Assembly (NCBI RefSeq): GCF_014650335.1
Contig: NZ_BMUT01000002.1
Span: 398,110-462,109, forward strand
From: Streptomyces hiroshimensis
GTDB taxonomy: Bacteria > Actinomycetota > Actinomycetes > Streptomycetales > Streptomycetaceae
Direction: 5' to 3'
DNA: 64,000 nt
The translations under genes and the position numbers were made by a program. Below the pieces are notes generated by a model. The model ran no database searches and was not told the DNA's origin. It worked only from the letters and a program-made list of their open reading frames with translations. Positions 9,189-16,922 of this stretch are shown here, in pieces. The first letter of the stretch is position 1, and each line of letters opens with the position of its first letter.

Positions 9189-10994
9189 GTGACCGAAATC
9201 GTCATCAGCCCGGCCGGCTCCGAAGAGGCCGTGGCCGAACTCACACCCTTTCTCGACGCCCTGCGCGTCCCGCCGGTGCTGCGGCCCGGCCGGACCGAAG
9301 CGCTCCGCGGCATCGAGATCGAACAGACCACCACCTGGGTCCGGCTGCACTCGCAGCTGCCGCCCACCCGCGTATGGGCCTACGAAGGCCACGTTCCGGG
9401 ACCGACCATCGAGGTGCGCCGCGGCCGCAGGCTGCGCGTCACCTGGAGCAACCGCCTCACCGGCCCTCACCCGGTGACCGCCGTGGAGGCGGCGCAGCTG
9501 CCCGGCGCCCCGGCGCCCGACACCGTGCCCGGCCGCAGCGGCGCCGTACCGCTGGCCGACGTCGCGGCGCTGCCCGCGTGGACGGTGACGCACCTGCACG
9601 GGGCGCCCACCGGCGGCGGCAACGACGGCTGGTCGGAGAACGCCGTCGCGCCGGGCGACAGCCAGCTCTCCGAATATCCCAACGACCACCGTGCGGTGGC
9701 CTGGTGGTACCACGACCACGCCATGGACATCACCCGCTGGAACGTTTACGCGGGCCTTGCGGGGATGTACCTCGTCCGGGACGCCGAGGAGGACGCGCTG
9801 CACCTGCCCTCGGGCGAGCGCGAGATCCCGCTGATCATCCAGGACCGCAACCTCGACCAGGACCCGGACGGCAAGCTGACCGGCCGGCTGCTCCACAAGA
9901 CCGTGATCGTCGGCAAGGACGCCCAGGGCAAGAACGTCACCCGGTCCTTCAACGGCCCCTACACCCTTGTCAACGGCGTCATCTGGCCGTACCTGGACGT
10001 GACGGCGCAGTGGTACCGCTTCCGGCTGCTCAACGGCTCCAACGCGCGGACCTACGCGCTGCGGCTGATCGACGAGGAGACCGGTGCGCCGGTGCAGGGC
10101 GCCGCCTGGCAGATCGGCACGGACGGCGGGCTGCTGCCGCGTCCGCTGCCGCTGGACGGGCCGCTGTCCGTGGCGCCCGCCGAGCGGATGGACCTGCTGA
10201 TCGACTTCGGGCTGCTGCGGGGCCGCCGCGTCCGGCTGGTCAACGAGGCCCCGGGAGTGCCGTACCCGCAGGTCATGGAGTTCCGGGTGGCGGACGAGGA
10301 GGAGCGCGACCCCTTTGTGCTGCCGTCGGTGATCTCCAGCTCCTTCGAGCGGCTCACCCACGACACGGTGCCCGAGCACGAGCACCGGCTGATCGCGCTG
10401 GTCCCGCCCGGCACGGCCGGGAACGCCCACCCCGGCATGTGGGAGATGCAGAAGGCCGAGCCGGGGGACGTACAGATCCCTGGCGAGGGGGTGATCCAGG
10501 TCAAGGGCGCGGACGGCAAGCTGCGGACGTACCGCAGGGCCGCCCAGTCCTTCGACGACGCCCTCGGCTTCATGGTCACCTACGACGGCTGGGAGCAGTG
10601 GAGCTTCCTCAACCTGGGCGGCCCGACGCACCCGATGCACATCCACCTGATCGACTTTCAGGTCCTCAGTCGCGATCTCTACCCCGCGGGCCCGCAGAGC
10701 CCCTTCGACGCCGCCCTGGGCGGCACGCGCACGCCGCTGGAGTTCGGGGGGCGGGCGCCGGTGTCGGAGGGCGACGCGGGCTGGAAGGACGTGATCCAGG
10801 TGCCGGCCGGGCAGATGGTCAACGTGATCGGCCGCTTCCGCGGGGCGCGGGGCCGGTTCATGTACCACTGCCACCTGCTGGAGCACGAGGACATGGGGAT
10901 GATGCGTCCGTTCGTGGTGATGCCGGGTGAGGTACTGAAGTTCCATCACGGGGAGCACGGCGGCCATGGGGGTCACGGGGGTCACGGCCACTGA
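9189..10994 (+). CDS. Multicopper oxidase, CotA/phenoxazinone synthase type
   Basis: A 601-residue laccase-like enzyme that should oxidise phenols, aminophenols or metal ions with O2. All copper sites are visible: HLHG (about base 9591), WWYHDHAM (about 9705), HPMHIH (about 10630), and [15 protein letters not shown] (about 10860), the last with type 1 ligands and axial Met. There is no Tat or Sec signal, so it is probably cytoplasmic like phenoxazinone synthase. The tail is His/Gly-rich ([16 protein letters not shown]) and may bind metal. GTG start with GGAGGA close upstream. The last 137 bases overlap the opposite-strand GT87 gene. Confidence 0.93.
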   Translation: MTEIVISPAGSEEAVAELTPFLDALRVPPVLRPGRTEALRGIEIEQTTTWVRLHSQLPPTRVWAYEGHVPGPTIEVRRGRRLRVTWSNRLTGPHPVTAVEAAQLPGAPAPDTVPGRSGAVPLADVAALPAWTVTHLHGAPTGGGNDGWSENAVAPGDSQLSEYPNDHRAVAWWYHDHAMDITRWNVYAGLAGMYLVRDAEEDALHLPSGEREIPLIIQDRNLDQDPDGKLTGRLLHKTVIVGKDAQGKNVTRSFNGPYTLVNGVIWPYLDVTAQWYRFRLLNGSNARTYALRLIDEETGAPVQGAAWQIGTDGGLLPRPLPLDGPLSVAPAERMDLLIDFGLLRGRRVRLVNEAPGVPYPQVMEFRVADEEERDPFVLPSVISSSFERLTHDTVPEHEHRLIALVPPGTAGNAHPGMWEMQKAEPGDVQIPGEGVIQVKGADGKLRTYRRAAQSFDDALGFMVTYDGWEQWSFLNLGGPTHPMHIHLIDFQVLSRDLYPAGPQSPFDAALGGTRTPLEFGGRAPVSEGDAGWKDVIQVPAGQMVNVIGRFRGARGRFMYHCHLLEHEDMGMMRPFVVMPGEVLKFHHGEHGGHGGHGGHGH

Positions 10995-12288
10995 GGCCGC
11001 CCCGCGCCGGGCGGTGCGCCCCGGTGCCCGCGGCCCGGGCGGCGGCCAGGGCGAGGAAGGCCGCCCCGGCCGCCGGGTAGCCGGCGGCGAGCAGCATCTG
11101 GCCGCCGTTCTGCCGGAGTTCGGGCCGCTGCGCGCCGTGGGGGACCCGCCACAGCACGTAGGAGCAGAACAGCACGGCGGCCACCGCGGTGCCCGCCCAC
11201 CAGACGCGGCTGCCGCGGGCGGCCGCCTCGCGGGCGAGCAGCAGCCCGGCCGGAACGCACCACACCCAGTGGTGCGACCAGGAGATGGGGCTGACGAGCA
11301 GTGCGGTGGCCGCGCAGGACAGGGCGCCCCAGGCGGCGGCCCGCGGCCCGGACAGCTGTGTCCGGACCGCGACCGTGAGGCCGAGCACCGTGACGGCCAC
11401 CGCCGTGACCGCCCACCACGGGCCGGGGTCGCCGGTGTGCAGCAACCGGGCGAGGACGCCGCGCAGCGACTGGTTGGCGGTGCCCTCGGCGTGACCGACC
11501 CGCTCGGTGGTGAAGACGGCGTCCGTCCAGAAACGGCGCGAGTCGTGCGGCAGGGCCAGCGCGGCGAGGGCCACCGTGCCGGCGAAGGCGGCGGTGGCGA
11601 CGGCCGCCCGGCGCAGCCACGGTCCGTTGCCTGCCTTGCCTGCTGCCTTGCCTGCGTCGCCCGTACCGCCCCCGCCGTCACCGCCCGCGCCGTCCGCCCG
11701 GCGGGCCAGGCCCGTGGCCGCCAGGTGGACGACGAACAGGGCGGGGGTGAGCTTGATGCCCGTCGCGAGGCCGGTGCCCAGGCCCGCCCAGCGGTGGCCG
11801 GCGGGCCGCGTCAGGTCCCACAGCACCAGCACGACGACGAGGAGGTTGATCTGCCCGTTGCGCAGGGTCTGCCACACGGGCTCGCACCAGACGCACAGGG
11901 CGGCCGCCGTGAGCGTCACGGCGGCGCGCGGGCGCCCGTCGACGAGCCGTACGGAGAGGTGGACGAGGGCGAGCAGCAGGCCGAGGTTGGCGAGCTCGGT
12001 GAGGATGCGCAGCGCGGTCGTGCCGGGCAGGGTCAGGGCGGTGAACAGGAGGGCGGCGAAGGGCGGGTAGGTGGCGGGCAGGCCGCGGTGCGTGGCGCGC
12101 ATCGCGTAGAGGTCGCCGCCGGTGCGCACGGTCCACCCCTCGGCGCGGTAGACGAGGACGTCGATGGAGGCGACGTGGGAGGCCCGCTGGGCCAGGAGGA
12201 AGAGGCAGAAGGAGACCAGACAGCCCGCGGCGGCGGCCAGGGTGCTGCGGCGGCCGGGGCGGCCGGGCCAGGCTGGCACGAGGAGCAC
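10858..12288 (-). CDS. GT87 family mannosyltransferase-like membrane protein (DUF2029)
   Basis: A 476-residue polytopic protein of the GT-C fold with roughly ten membrane helices. The acidic motif [19 protein letters not shown] after the first helix, [10 protein letters not shown], and [17 protein letters not shown] are hallmarks of the GT87 polyprenol-phosphate-mannose-dependent transferases that build mycobacterial and actinomycete envelope glycans. It would act from the outer face of the membrane. The C-terminal 45 residues are polar and low in hydrophobicity and overlap the 3' end of the oxidase gene in antisense. GTG at 12288 is used; another GTG four codons on has better Shine-Dalgarno spacing. 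Confidence 0.85.
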   Translation of the reverse strand: MLLVPAWPGRPGRRSTLAAAAGCLVSFCLFLLAQRASHVASIDVLVYRAEGWTVRTGGDLYAMRATHRGLPATYPPFAALLFTALTLPGTTALRILTELANLGLLLALVHLSVRLVDGRPRAAVTLTAAALCVWCEPVWQTLRNGQINLLVVVLVLWDLTRPAGHRWAGLGTGLATGIKLTPALFVVHLAATGLARRADGAGGDGGGGTGDAGKAAGKAGNGPWLRRAAVATAAFAGTVALAALALPHDSRRFWTDAVFTTERVGHAEGTANQSLRGVLARLLHTGDPGPWWAVTAVAVTVLGLTVAVRTQLSGPRAAAWGALSCAATALLVSPISWSHHWVWCVPAGLLLAREAAARGSRVWWAGTAVAAVLFCSYVLWRVPHGAQRPELRQNGGQMLLAAGYPAAGAAFLALAAARAAGTGAHRPARGGLSGRDPRDPHGRRAPRDGTSVPHPASPRTDASSPCPRAPAGGSGT

Positions 12289-12373
12289 TCCGGTTCCACG
12301 GGTGACAAATCGGGCGAATAGTGGGCGATGTTATCCCATTCGCCCAGGTTTTCGGTGCTGCCGGGCGGCCGAT

Positions 12374-12402
12374 TTGGCAGGTGGCGGGGGTCTCCGTGTA
12401 AT
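12374..12402 (+). promoter_or_regulatory. Probable promoter of second tRNA-Ala
   Basis: TTGGCA (12374-12379) and TGTAAT (12397-12402) with 17 bases between them match the vegetative promoter consensus in 5 of 6 positions each, stronger than the promoter of the first copy. The tRNA starts 70 bases downstream. Confidence 0.6.
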
Positions 12403-12472
12403 GTTGTCGATGTCGCCAGGGGGAACCGGCAAGGGAAACGACCCGAACCGATCCCGGCGGATAACAGAACAC

Positions 12473-12545
12473 GGGGCTATAGCTCAGTTGGTAGAGCGCC
12501 TGCATGGCATGCAGGAGGTCAGGAGTTCAATTCTCCTTAGCTCCA
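12473..12545 (+). tRNA. tRNA-Ala (anticodon GGC), copy 2
   Basis: Identical over all 73 bases to the copy at 8534, including the G3-U70 pair and GGC anticodon; the identity with copy 1 extends only from one base before to three bases after the mature sequence. CCA is not encoded. It sits between the divergently read GT87 gene and the convergent NuoF-like gene. Confidence 0.97.
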
Positions 12546-12647
12546 CAGGAGATAAGCGGGTCGTCCGGAATCGGACGGCCCGCTTATCGTTTCCCTATCC
12601 CTAATCCCTACGCGGCTCCTTCGTTCTTGCGCGCGGCCGCCGGGTCG

Positions 12648-14183
12648 CTAGCGCTCCTTGTCCAGCCGCAGGGCCAGCGCGGGGCAGCGGCGCACGGCCC
12701 GCTGCGCCCGGCCCCGCAGATGGTCCGGCACCCCGGCGTCCGCGAGCGCGGGATAGCCGTCCGGCCCGGTGCGCACCAGCTGCGGCAGCAGGTCCGCGCA
12801 CAGCCCGTGTCCCTTGCACAGCGTCCAGTCCACCGCCAGCCGCTCCACGCGCCGCGGGGCGCCCGTGGCGGCGTCCGTACCGCCGGGCGGGGGCAGCGGC
12901 AGCACCCCGGCCGTCGGGCGCCCGCAGCCGCCGCCCAGGACGTGCGCCGCGAGGTCGTCCGTGAAGGCCGACAGCGCGCTCAGGACGAACCGCGCGGCAC
13001 CGTCCGGATGCCCGCACGCTCCCCGCCCCCGAACGGCCCCGGCGGCCTCCCGTACGGTCTCCAGCGCACTCCGCCCGCCGCCGGCCGCGACGTCCGCCAG
13101 TGCCCCGGCGAGCGTGGGCAGCCCGAGCCTGCACGGCCCGCACTGCCCGGCCGACTCGGCGGCCAGCCAGTGCGCGACCCGTACGGTCTCGCCCAGCGGG
13201 CAGGTGCCCGGGGGCAGCGGCAGCACGGCGCCCGCCCCCAGCGCCCCGCCGCGGGCGGCCAGGCCCTCGTACGACACCGGGGCCCCGGCAGCCGTCGCCG
13301 CGTCCAGCCAGGCGCCGTGATAGCCGCCGGTCAGCACCGCCTGCGGGGCCGGTGCGGCGCCGCACGCCCTCAGGACGGAGGCGAGCGGCACCCCGCACGG
13401 CACCTCCACGACCTGCGGCTCCGGCACCGCGCCCGAGACGGTCAGCAGCAGCGTGCCGGGTTCGCCCGCGGTGCCGACGGCCGCATGGCCCTCGGCTCCC
13501 AGGCGGGCGGCGAGGGCGAGTTGGGCGTAGGTCTCGGCGTTGGACAGCAGCGTCGGCGCCCCGCCCAGGCCCTCCTGCGAGGCCCTGCCGTGCCGGCCGG
13601 GCGGCAGCGGCAGCCCGCCGTCGGCGGCCCGCAGCAGCGCCGAGGACTCGCCCGAGACCAGCCGCTCGGGCAGGCGCACCACCCGGGCGCGCACGGACCG
13701 GCCGCGCGCGGGCCGCCCGTGCCGGTCGGTGAGGCCCCGCTCGGCCAGCGCCTCCCGCACCGAGGCCTCGGCCGCCGCCCGGGTCACCCCGACCACCACC
13801 GAGCCGGCGCCGAGCGCGGCCGCGGCCAGCAGCGCCCCGTCCAGCACCAGGTGCGGCGCCCGCGCGAGCAGCACGGTGTCCTTGCGGCAGGCCGGATCGC
13901 CCTCGCAGCCGTTGACCACCACCGAGGGGCGCGTGCCGCGCCGCTGCGCCGTCCGCCCCACCGCCCGCAGCTTCTGCGCGAACGGGAAGCCCGCGCCGCC
14001 GCGGCCGCGCAGCGCGACCGCCTCCGCCAGCGCCGTCAGCTGCGCCTCGGTGTGCTGGGGCAGCGAGCCGTGCACCGACAGGTGCGCGCTGCGGTCCAGC
14101 CGGGCCGCCCTGTCCAGCCCGGCCAGCAGGCGCGGCGGCCCCAGGGAGAGGACCGCCGGCTGCTCCGGGAGCGCGGCGCTCAC
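12648..14183 (-). CDS. NuoF-like NADH dehydrogenase subunit fused to a C-terminal ferredoxin
   Basis: A 511-residue soluble redox protein. Residues about 60-240 hold the FMN/NADH-binding 51-kDa module (LRGRGGAGFPF, VNGCEGDPACRKDT), then an SLBB region (VVEVPCGVPLASVLRACG) and the Fe-S site ESAGQCGPCRLG with a later Cys in RGACGHPDG. The last 70 residues (VDWTLCKGHGLCADLLPQL ... RRCPAL) form a three-cysteine ferredoxin of the 3Fe-4S type. It is not part of a nuo operon here, so it probably passes electrons from NADH to a dedicated partner such as a membrane reductase. GTG start overlaps the stop of a 42-codon ORF as GTGA. Confidence 0.9.
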   Translation of the reverse strand: MSAALPEQPAVLSLGPPRLLAGLDRAARLDRSAHLSVHGSLPQHTEAQLTALAEAVALRGRGGAGFPFAQKLRAVGRTAQRRGTRPSVVVNGCEGDPACRKDTVLLARAPHLVLDGALLAAAALGAGSVVVGVTRAAAEASVREALAERGLTDRHGRPARGRSVRARVVRLPERLVSGESSALLRAADGGLPLPPGRHGRASQEGLGGAPTLLSNAETYAQLALAARLGAEGHAAVGTAGEPGTLLLTVSGAVPEPQVVEVPCGVPLASVLRACGAAPAPQAVLTGGYHGAWLDAATAAGAPVSYEGLAARGGALGAGAVLPLPPGTCPLGETVRVAHWLAAESAGQCGPCRLGLPTLAGALADVAAGGGRSALETVREAAGAVRGRGACGHPDGAARFVLSALSAFTDDLAAHVLGGGCGRPTAGVLPLPPPGGTDAATGAPRRVERLAVDWTLCKGHGLCADLLPQLVRTGPDGYPALADAGVPDHLRGRAQRAVRRCPALALRLDKER

Positions 14184-14308
14184 CGGGCCCCGCCCGGTGC
14201 GCCCGGCGGCAGCCGGTCCGCCCCTATGCGCCCCCGGGCCGCCGTCGCGGTGAGCGGGGCCGGGCCGAGGGCGCCACCGGTGCGGTCGAGGAAGTCGAGG
14301 AGGTCCAT
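14180..14308 (-). CDS. Short ORF coupled to the NuoF-like gene (42 aa)
   Basis: A 42-codon frame, MDLLDFLDRTGGALGPAP then an Ala/Gly/Pro/Arg-rich rest, whose TGA overlaps the GTG of the NuoF-like gene by 4 bases. The overlap is the same arrangement seen in coupled gene pairs elsewhere in this window, which is the main support. No recognisable domain. It may be a coupling ORF, or the remnant of a larger upstream partner; in other Streptomyces I recall a membrane reductase next to such genes. Confidence 0.4.
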   Translation of the reverse strand: MDLLDFLDRTGGALGPAPLTATAARGRIGADRLPPGAPGGAR

Positions 14309-14603
14309 GGCACGGCACCGTAGGGAGCTCACCGGCGGCGTGCGGTCCGCTTCGCACAACCTCGGTACGAGGGGCCTCACCACTGCTAACGTCGGTTCGT
14401 TCAGCGCCACTTCGGCCGTTCTGCCGGCTCCCGGGGCTTTCGTGGCGCTTCCTTGATCTCTTCTTGGGCTCTTCTTGGCGCAGCCATGTCCCATGGATGA
14501 GCCGTTCGCCGAAAGAGTGACGCGCTATGGGCGTGCCCATGCCGGCACTCGTGTGCGGGCGGCGCGCCCTCTGTTCGCGACCACTCGTTTCGCAGGGGGT
14601 TCC

Positions 14604-16577
14604 ATGAGATCAAGCCGCACCCGCGTGCGTGCCGGAATGGCCTTGGCGGCTGCGCTGCCGCTGGCCGCCGGGGCGCTCGCGCTCGGCACGCCCGCCGCCC
14701 TGGCGGCCCAGGCCCCGCAGGGGCCCGGACCGCACGACCGGCAGACGCTGGCGGGCACCAAGCCGCTGTGGGCGACGCCCTCGGCCGACCGCGGCACCGC
14801 CGCCCCGTCGGAGAACGTCACCGCCCGCGTCTACCTGGCCGGCCGGGACGCCAAGGGCCTCGCCGCCTACGCCCGGGCCGTCTCCGACCCGGCGTCGCAG
14901 TCCTACGGCAAGTACTTGACGGCGCGTCAGGCGAAGGAACGGTTCGGCGCGACGAAGGACCAGATAGCCGGGGTCACCGGCTGGCTGACGTCCTCCGGCC
15001 TGAAGGTGACCGGCACCAACGACCACTACGTCTCCGTCACCGGCGACGCCGCCGCGGCGAAGAAGGCCTTCGGCACCGAGCTGCACCGCTACGCCAAGGA
15101 CGGGCACACCTACCACGCGCCCTCCGCCGCCGCCTCCGTCCCCGCCTCCCTCGACGGCGCCGTCCTGACCGTCGTGGGCCTGAACGACGCCCCGCGCCTG
15201 GCCAAGCACCGCGAGACCCTCCCCGGCCCGTCGACGGCCTTCCGCAACGCCGGCCCGTTCTCCACGTACTACGGCTCGAACGTGAACACGACCCTGCCGT
15301 CCGCGTACGGCTCGCACGCGCCGTACGCGATCAAGGGCTACACGGGCAAGCAGCTGCGCGCCGCGTACGGGGCGAAGAACTTCACCGGCAAGGGCGTCAC
15401 GATCGCCATCACCGACGCGTACGCCTCGCCGACCATCGCCCAGGACGTCCAGCAGTACGCCAAGCGCAACGGCGACAAGGGCTGGAGCAAGGGCCAGTAC
15501 TCCCAGGTGCTGCCGGGCGACTGGACGCACACCGGCGAGAAGGAGTGCGACGCCGCCGGCTGGTACGGCGAGGAGACCCTCGACATCGAGGCCGCCCACG
15601 CCGTCGCCCCCGACGCCGGCATCGTCTACGTCGCAGGCCGCTCCTGCCAGGACGACGACCTGATCGACGCCCTGCACAAGATCGTCGACGGGCGGCTCGC
15701 GGACATCGTCTCCAACTCCTGGGGCGACGTCGAGAGCAACGAGACCCCGGACGTGGCCGCCGCCTACGACCAGGTCTTCCAGACCGGCGCCGTCGAGGGC
15801 ATCGGCTTCTACTTCTCCTCCGGCGACGACGGCGACAACGTCACCAAGCACGGCACCAAGCAGGTCGACACCCCCGCCAACTCGCCGTGGGTCACCTCCG
15901 TCGGCGGCACCTCGCTCGCCGTCGGCAAGGGCGACAAGTACATGTGGGAGACCGGCTGGGGCACCCACAAGGCCGAGCTCTCCAAGGACGGCCTGAGCTG
16001 GGAGGGCTCCGCCTTCACCGGCGGCGCCGGCGGCGGCACCAGCAAGATCCACCAGCAGCCCTTCTACCAGCGCGGCGTCGTCCCCGACGCCCTCGCCAAG
16101 GCGAACGGCAGCACCCCCATGCGCGTCGGCCCCGACATCGCGGCCGTCGCCGACTCCAGCACGGGCTTCCTCGTCGGCCAGACCCAGACCTTCCCCGACG
16201 GCTCGGTGAAGTACGACGAGTACCGCATCGGCGGCACCTCGCTCGCCGCACCCGTGATCGCCGGCGTCCAGGCGCTCGCCCAGCAGGCCCGCCACGGCGT
16301 GCCGATCGGCTTCGCCAACCCCGCGATCTACGACCGCTACGGCACCGCGGCCTACCACGACGTCACCGACCACCCGCTCGGCAAGGGCCGGGGCATCGGC
16401 GTCGTCCGCGTCGACTACAAGAACAGCGTGGACGCCAAGGACGGCCTGGTCACCTCGCTGCGCAGCCTCGGCGGCGACAGCTCGCTCTCGGCCGTCGTCG
16501 GCTATGACGACGTCACGGGCGTCGGCTCGCCGGGCGACTCGTACGTGACGTCGTACGTCCCGGGTCACCGGCGCTGA
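14604..16577 (+). CDS. Secreted sedolisin-type serine-carboxyl peptidase (S53)
   Basis: A 657-residue secreted protease. Residues 1-32 form a signal peptide (basic start, then AGMALAAALPLAAGALALG, cleavage near ALA-AQA). Residues about 45-200 are the Pro-kumamolisin activation domain. The catalytic Glu and Asp are in EETLDIEAAH (about residue 322), the oxyanion Asp in SNSWGD, and the nucleophile Ser in GGTSLAAP (about residue 544). DDVTGVGSPG near the end is the calcium site. Acid-active degradation of external protein is the family role. The chosen ATG has AGGGGG 5 bases upstream. Confidence 0.95.
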   Translation: MRSSRTRVRAGMALAAALPLAAGALALGTPAALAAQAPQGPGPHDRQTLAGTKPLWATPSADRGTAAPSENVTARVYLAGRDAKGLAAYARAVSDPASQSYGKYLTARQAKERFGATKDQIAGVTGWLTSSGLKVTGTNDHYVSVTGDAAAAKKAFGTELHRYAKDGHTYHAPSAAASVPASLDGAVLTVVGLNDAPRLAKHRETLPGPSTAFRNAGPFSTYYGSNVNTTLPSAYGSHAPYAIKGYTGKQLRAAYGAKNFTGKGVTIAITDAYASPTIAQDVQQYAKRNGDKGWSKGQYSQVLPGDWTHTGEKECDAAGWYGEETLDIEAAHAVAPDAGIVYVAGRSCQDDDLIDALHKIVDGRLADIVSNSWGDVESNETPDVAAAYDQVFQTGAVEGIGFYFSSGDDGDNVTKHGTKQVDTPANSPWVTSVGGTSLAVGKGDKYMWETGWGTHKAELSKDGLSWEGSAFTGGAGGGTSKIHQQPFYQRGVVPDALAKANGSTPMRVGPDIAAVADSSTGFLVGQTQTFPDGSVKYDEYRIGGTSLAAPVIAGVQALAQQARHGVPIGFANPAIYDRYGTAAYHDVTDHPLGKGRGIGVVRVDYKNSVDAKDGLVTSLRSLGGDSSLSAVVGYDDVTGVGSPGDSYVTSYVPGHRR

Positions 16578-16589
16578 GCAGGCCGAATC

Positions 16590-16662
16590 GCGCCCCGTAA
16601 GGGGCGCGGGGCGGTTTCTATATGCGGCTCCGCCGCGTGGGCGCGACCGGCCACGTACGGCC
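16590..16662 (+). repeat. Streptomyces-type dispersed intergenic palindromic repeat
   Basis: Starts with the hairpin GCGCCCC-GTAA-GGGGCGC (16590-16607), followed by a second hairpin GCGGC-TCC-GCCGC (16624-16636) and GTGGGCGCGACC. I recognise this arrangement from memory as a family of short repeats scattered between genes in many Streptomyces genomes, probably acting as transcription terminators. A genome-wide count would confirm it. Confidence 0.55.
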
Positions 16663-16702
16663 CGCACCCGCCGGACAAGGCCCGCCGGCACGGCGCTCAC
16701 CC

Positions 16703-16745
16703 GGGGCCACAGGGCCCGCACCGACGGTGCGGGCCCTGTGGCCCC
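16703..16745. terminator. Perfect 21-bp-arm inverted repeat after the sedolisin gene
   Basis: The arm GGGGCCACAGGGCCCGCACCG (16703-16723) is followed by one A and by its exact reverse complement (16725-16745). No U-tract follows, which is usual for strong terminators in GC-rich actinomycetes. It isolates the sedolisin transcript, and its second arm lies where the -35 region of the leuS leader promoter would be. Confidence 0.7.
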
Positions 16746-16750
16746 TGCGG

Positions 16751-16756
16751 TAATCT
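16751..16756 (+). promoter_or_regulatory. -10 box of the leuS leader transcript
   Basis: TAATCT stands exactly 6 bases before the ATG of the leader peptide. With usual initiation distances the first transcribed base would be the A of that ATG. No good -35 box is visible at 16-19 bases, since the second arm of the palindrome occupies that place. Confidence 0.55.
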
Positions 16757-16762
16757 GAATCC

Positions 16763-16801
16763 ATGCGTGCCGTACGCCTTCTGCTTAGCGGGCCGCGCTG
16801 A
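16763..16801 (+). CDS. Candidate leucine leader peptide of leuS
   Basis: A 12-residue ORF, MRAVRLLLSGPR, ends with TGA. It holds three adjacent leucine codons, CTT CTG CTT (16778-16786). CTT is rare in genomes of this composition, so slow decoding when charged tRNA-Leu is scarce is plausible. It lies directly before a hairpin and an intrinsic terminator and ahead of leuS, the layout of ribosome-mediated attenuation. The start codon seems to be at the mRNA 5' end (-10 box 6 bases away), so the leader would be read without a Shine-Dalgarno. Confidence 0.75.
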   Translation: MRAVRLLLSGPR

Positions 16802-16807
16802 TCAGTA

Positions 16808-16866
16808 CCGACCGGTGACCACGGTCGGCATCGGCGCGGCGTCCCCTCCTGTGCGAGGGGATTTTT
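16808..16866 (+). promoter_or_regulatory. leuS attenuator: pause hairpin and intrinsic terminator
   Basis: First hairpin CCGACC (16808-16813) pairs with GGTCGG (16823-16828). Then CCCCTC (16843-16848) and GAGGGG (16855-16860), loop CTGTGC, are followed by ATTTTT (16861-16866), a classical intrinsic terminator unusual in GC-rich DNA. GCCGCGC at the end of the leader ORF (16792-16798) can pair with GCGCGGC (16834-16840), next to the terminator stem, offering an alternative structure that depends on ribosome position. The terminator lies 56 bases before the leuS start codon. Confidence 0.75.
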
Positions 16867-16922
16867 CATTTCCGCAGGTGCCGCAGGTAGAGACGACGAC
16901 GATCGATGGAGCTTAGAGGACG

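Noticed and set aside
9090..11681. An 863-codon open frame antisense to the multicopper oxidase
   Set aside because: The oxidase with complete copper motifs is the real gene; the other frame is low-complexity.
8533..12548. The two tRNA genes as att sites of an integrative element
   Set aside because: No integrase, excisionase or replication gene lies between them, and the identity stops at the tRNA edges; a gene duplication is simpler.
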